Source: Actinokineospora alba (GTDB taxonomy: Bacteria > Actinomycetota > Actinomycetes > Mycobacteriales > Pseudonocardiaceae). From it: a stretch of 64,000 bases of DNA. Every line of letters starts with the position of its first letter. Within the stretch, counting starts at the first letter, position 1. Where the stretch lies: positions 4,154,001 through 4,218,000 of the forward strand of contig NZ_SNXU01000001.1 in assembly GCF_004362515.1 (NCBI RefSeq), written 5' to 3'. The translations under genes were made by a program, and so were the position numbers. Positions 62,445 to 64,000 of the stretch are shown in pieces. The notes below the pieces were generated by a model. It did no database searches. It saw only the letters and a list, made by a program, of their open reading frames with translations, and had not been told where the DNA came from.

Positions 62445-63242
62445 TCAGCCGGTGGGTCCGGGCTGGCACTTCGGGCAGAAGTAGGCGACCCGCTCGCGCA
62501 CCCCGGATCCCTGCGTCCCGGCCACCACCCGCGATCCGCAGCGCAGGCAGCCGGACCGGGTGCGGCCGTAGACCCACAGCCGCCGGTCCCGCCGAGGATC
62601 CCCGGTGGTACACCGGTCCGGGGTCATTTTGTTGCGTTCCAACAGGTCTCGACTCAGCTGGACCGCGCGTTCGCTGTCCACATCGGACACGGGGGTCCAC
62701 GGCGAGACGCCGAGCAGGTGGCAGATCTCGGCTTTGAACACGTTGCCTATCCCCGCCATGACCCGCTGGTCGAGCAGCGCGAGTCCGATCTCTCGCCCGG
62801 GTTCGGCGGTCAGCCGGGCGAGCGCCTCGGCCGCGTGCGCGTCATCCCAAGCTGGGTCGAGGAGATCCGGGCCGAGGTGTGCGACCAGTCGGCTTTCCTC
62901 GGCGGTGGGCACCAAAGCCATCTCGTGCAACAGGAACCCGACCGCCTGGTGCTCGTCAGTGGTGAACACGGCGCGGGCTTGGTGGGCGGGCCGCCGCCAG
63001 CGCGCGCCGCGTGGCTGGACCTGCCAGGTGCCGTCGAGACCGAGGTGGCTGTGCAGGCTGAGGTCGCGGTCGAAGCGGAGGAACAGGTGCTTGCCCACGG
63101 TGCGCGGCCCGAGGACGGTGCGCCCCTTGAGGTCCACAGTGGACAATCGAGGATGGCGGAGCTCGCCGGTGGTCAGGACGCGATCGGTCAACGCGGAGGC
63201 CAGTCGAGCCGCCGCCTGGTAGACGGTGTCGCCTTCAGGCAT
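62445..63242 (-). CDS. nei2: Fpg/Nei-family DNA glycosylase (endonuclease VIII-like, Nei2)
   Basis: This 265-residue bifunctional base-excision repair glycosylase/AP lyase begins MPEGDTVYQAA, with catalytic Pro2 and Glu3. The helix-two-turn-helix domain (GREIGLALLDQRVMAGIGNVFKAE) is intact. A C-terminal zinc finger has CLRCGSRVV and YFCPKCQ. It removes oxidised pyrimidines and related lesions. The start overlaps the LysE gene stop by one base in ATGA-like fashion, so it is the third gene of a coupled minus-strand operon. Confidence 0.93.
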   Translation of the reverse strand: MPEGDTVYQAAARLASALTDRVLTTGELRHPRLSTVDLKGRTVLGPRTVGKHLFLRFDRDLSLHSHLGLDGTWQVQPRGARWRRPAHQARAVFTTDEHQAVGFLLHEMALVPTAEESRLVAHLGPDLLDPAWDDAHAAEALARLTAEPGREIGLALLDQRVMAGIGNVFKAEICHLLGVSPWTPVSDVDSERAVQLSRDLLERNKMTPDRCTTGDPRRDRRLWVYGRTRSGCLRCGSRVVAGTQGSGVRERVAYFCPKCQPGPTG

Positions 63243-63856
63243 CAGCGCCCGCCCAAAGCGACCTTCAACCCGAAGGCGAGCAGCACGCTCGCCGCCACCC
63301 GCTCGGTCACCCGACGCAGCGCAGGCCTGGTCAGTGCGGTGCGCGCCCGGCCGCCGAACCAGATGAGCCCCGCCTGCCACAGCAGGCCCAGCCCGACATG
63401 GATCGCCACCAGCAGCGCCGCCCAGGCCGCGCTCGCGCTGCTCGCGGGCACGAACTGGGGGAGCAGGCTCACGTAGAACACGCCGATCTTGGGGTTGAGC
63501 AGGTTCGTCATCAGCCCGGTGCGGAACGCGCCGGATACCGGGACGAATGCCTCGGGTTCCTCTCGGCGCCGCCAAGACCGCCAGAGTCCGGACGCGCCGA
63601 GCCATAGCAAATAGGCCGCACCCGCGTAGCGGACGATGTCGTAGGCGAGGGGAGAGGCCGCCAGCAGCGCGGTGAGACCGGCGATGCTCGCCGTGCCCCA
63701 CACCACGCAGCCCGCGGTGATCCCCATTCCCACGGCGAACCCGGCCCGACGGCCGCCGGACAGGACCGACCGCAGGATCAGCAGGGTGTCGAGGCCCGGC
63801 GTGATGGTCAGCAGGAACGCGGCCAGGGCGTAGCCGAGGAGGGCGGCCGAGCTCAT
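63242..63856 (-). CDS. LysE family translocator
   Basis: This 204-residue membrane protein has six hydrophobic segments and the LysE/RhtB signature TPGLDTLLILRSVLSGG. The conserved NLLNPKIGVFYVSLLPQF is at about 120-140. It probably exports an amino acid or a similar small metabolite. It sits between nei2 and a partial gene, with ATGA overlaps on both sides, so all three are translationally coupled. Confidence 0.92.
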   Translation of the reverse strand: MSSAALLGYALAAFLLTITPGLDTLLILRSVLSGGRRAGFAVGMGITAGCVVWGTASIAGLTALLAASPLAYDIVRYAGAAYLLWLGASGLWRSWRRREEPEAFVPVSGAFRTGLMTNLLNPKIGVFYVSLLPQFVPASSASAAWAALLVAIHVGLGLLWQAGLIWFGGRARTALTRPALRRVTERVAASVLLAFGLKVALGGR

Positions 63857-64000
63857 TCGGTGACCGCCTCGGCCTCATCGGTCGGCCAGGTGACGGCGTT
63901 GTGCCTGCCTCGGCTTCCAGTGCGCAGGACGCGCGCGAGCAGGAGGTTGAACGCCAAGGACACCTCCCGCGCCCCCGGCGTCTGCCACTGGTGGATCGGC
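63853..64000 (-). CDS. Unidentified protein, C-terminal fragment
   Basis: This is the last ~48 codons of a minus-strand gene whose start lies beyond the window; its TGA overlaps the LysE ATG. Visible pieces are QTPGAREVSLAFNLLLARVL and a hydrophilic acidic end, TDEAEAVTE. No family can be named from this. The coupling suggests one operon with LysE and Nei2. Confidence 0.6.
   Translation of the reverse strand, partial: PIHQWQTPGAREVSLAFNLLLARVLRTGSRGRHNAVTWPTDEAEAVTE

Overview
The window is high-GC (roughly 70%) actinobacterial chromosome. GTG and TTG starts are common, an IdeR-type metalloregulator and a group-2 sigma factor are present, and many small DUF proteins typical of actinomycetes occur (DUF2293, DUF4192, DUF3099, DUF3039, DUF7455). 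The gene set and the very frequent near-palindrome TCCAC-N-GTGGA suggest a Pseudonocardiales-type organism (Actinosynnema/Lentzea/Actinokineospora-like), but the genus is inference only. No rRNA or tRNA genes, phage, IS elements or CRISPR arrays were seen.

Layout. 0-5.3 kb: the tail of a zinc metallopeptidase, then a tightly overlapping minus-strand operon of a SNF2 helicase, a SWIM zinc-finger protein and a DUF2293 protein. 5.3-14 kb: prolyl oligopeptidase, F420-type LLM oxidoreductase, MuiA/DUF4139 protein, secreted S15 peptidase, M23 peptidase, DUF4192. 14.2-17.6 kb: galE, galK and ideR. 17.7-24.7 kb: sulfurtransferase, a 63-bp tandem array, the acuC/pat reversible-acylation pair, a GntR regulator and an SGNH hydrolase. 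24.9-31 kb: atypical thiolase, carotenoid oxygenase with a duplicated HxlR regulator, two paralogous lipoproteins, and an M23 peptidase. 31.1-40 kb: class I fumarase, then a sulfur-flavoured block: a YeeE/YedE transporter, two tiny exported proteins, a membrane protein and a secreted SBP56-like beta-propeller headed by a Cys-type leader peptide with its own promoter and hairpin; then a SigB-like sigma factor.

40-49.4 kb: Dtd, two methyltransferases, DUF3099, a PfkB kinase and PsuG separated by an opposite-strand three-gene ABC exporter, Spo0M, DUF3039 and a NodA-like acyltransferase. 49.4-55.6 kb: RND permease, YihY/BrkB protein and an XPB-like helicase. 55.7-60.4 kb: a complete xylose-type ABC importer with a ROK regulator and two candidate operators. 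60.4-64 kb: DUF7455, a truncated ATP-grasp gene abutting a dispersed palindrome, a Thr-rich membrane protein, Nei2, LysE and a partial gene.

The most promising under-described unit is the sulfur-leader / SBP56-like / membrane-protein / micro-exported-protein cluster at 34.3-38.6 kb. Other notable signals are the NodA homologue, the SNF2-SWIM-DUF2293 operon, a thiolase lacking canonical catalytic residues, and several families of long intergenic hairpins.
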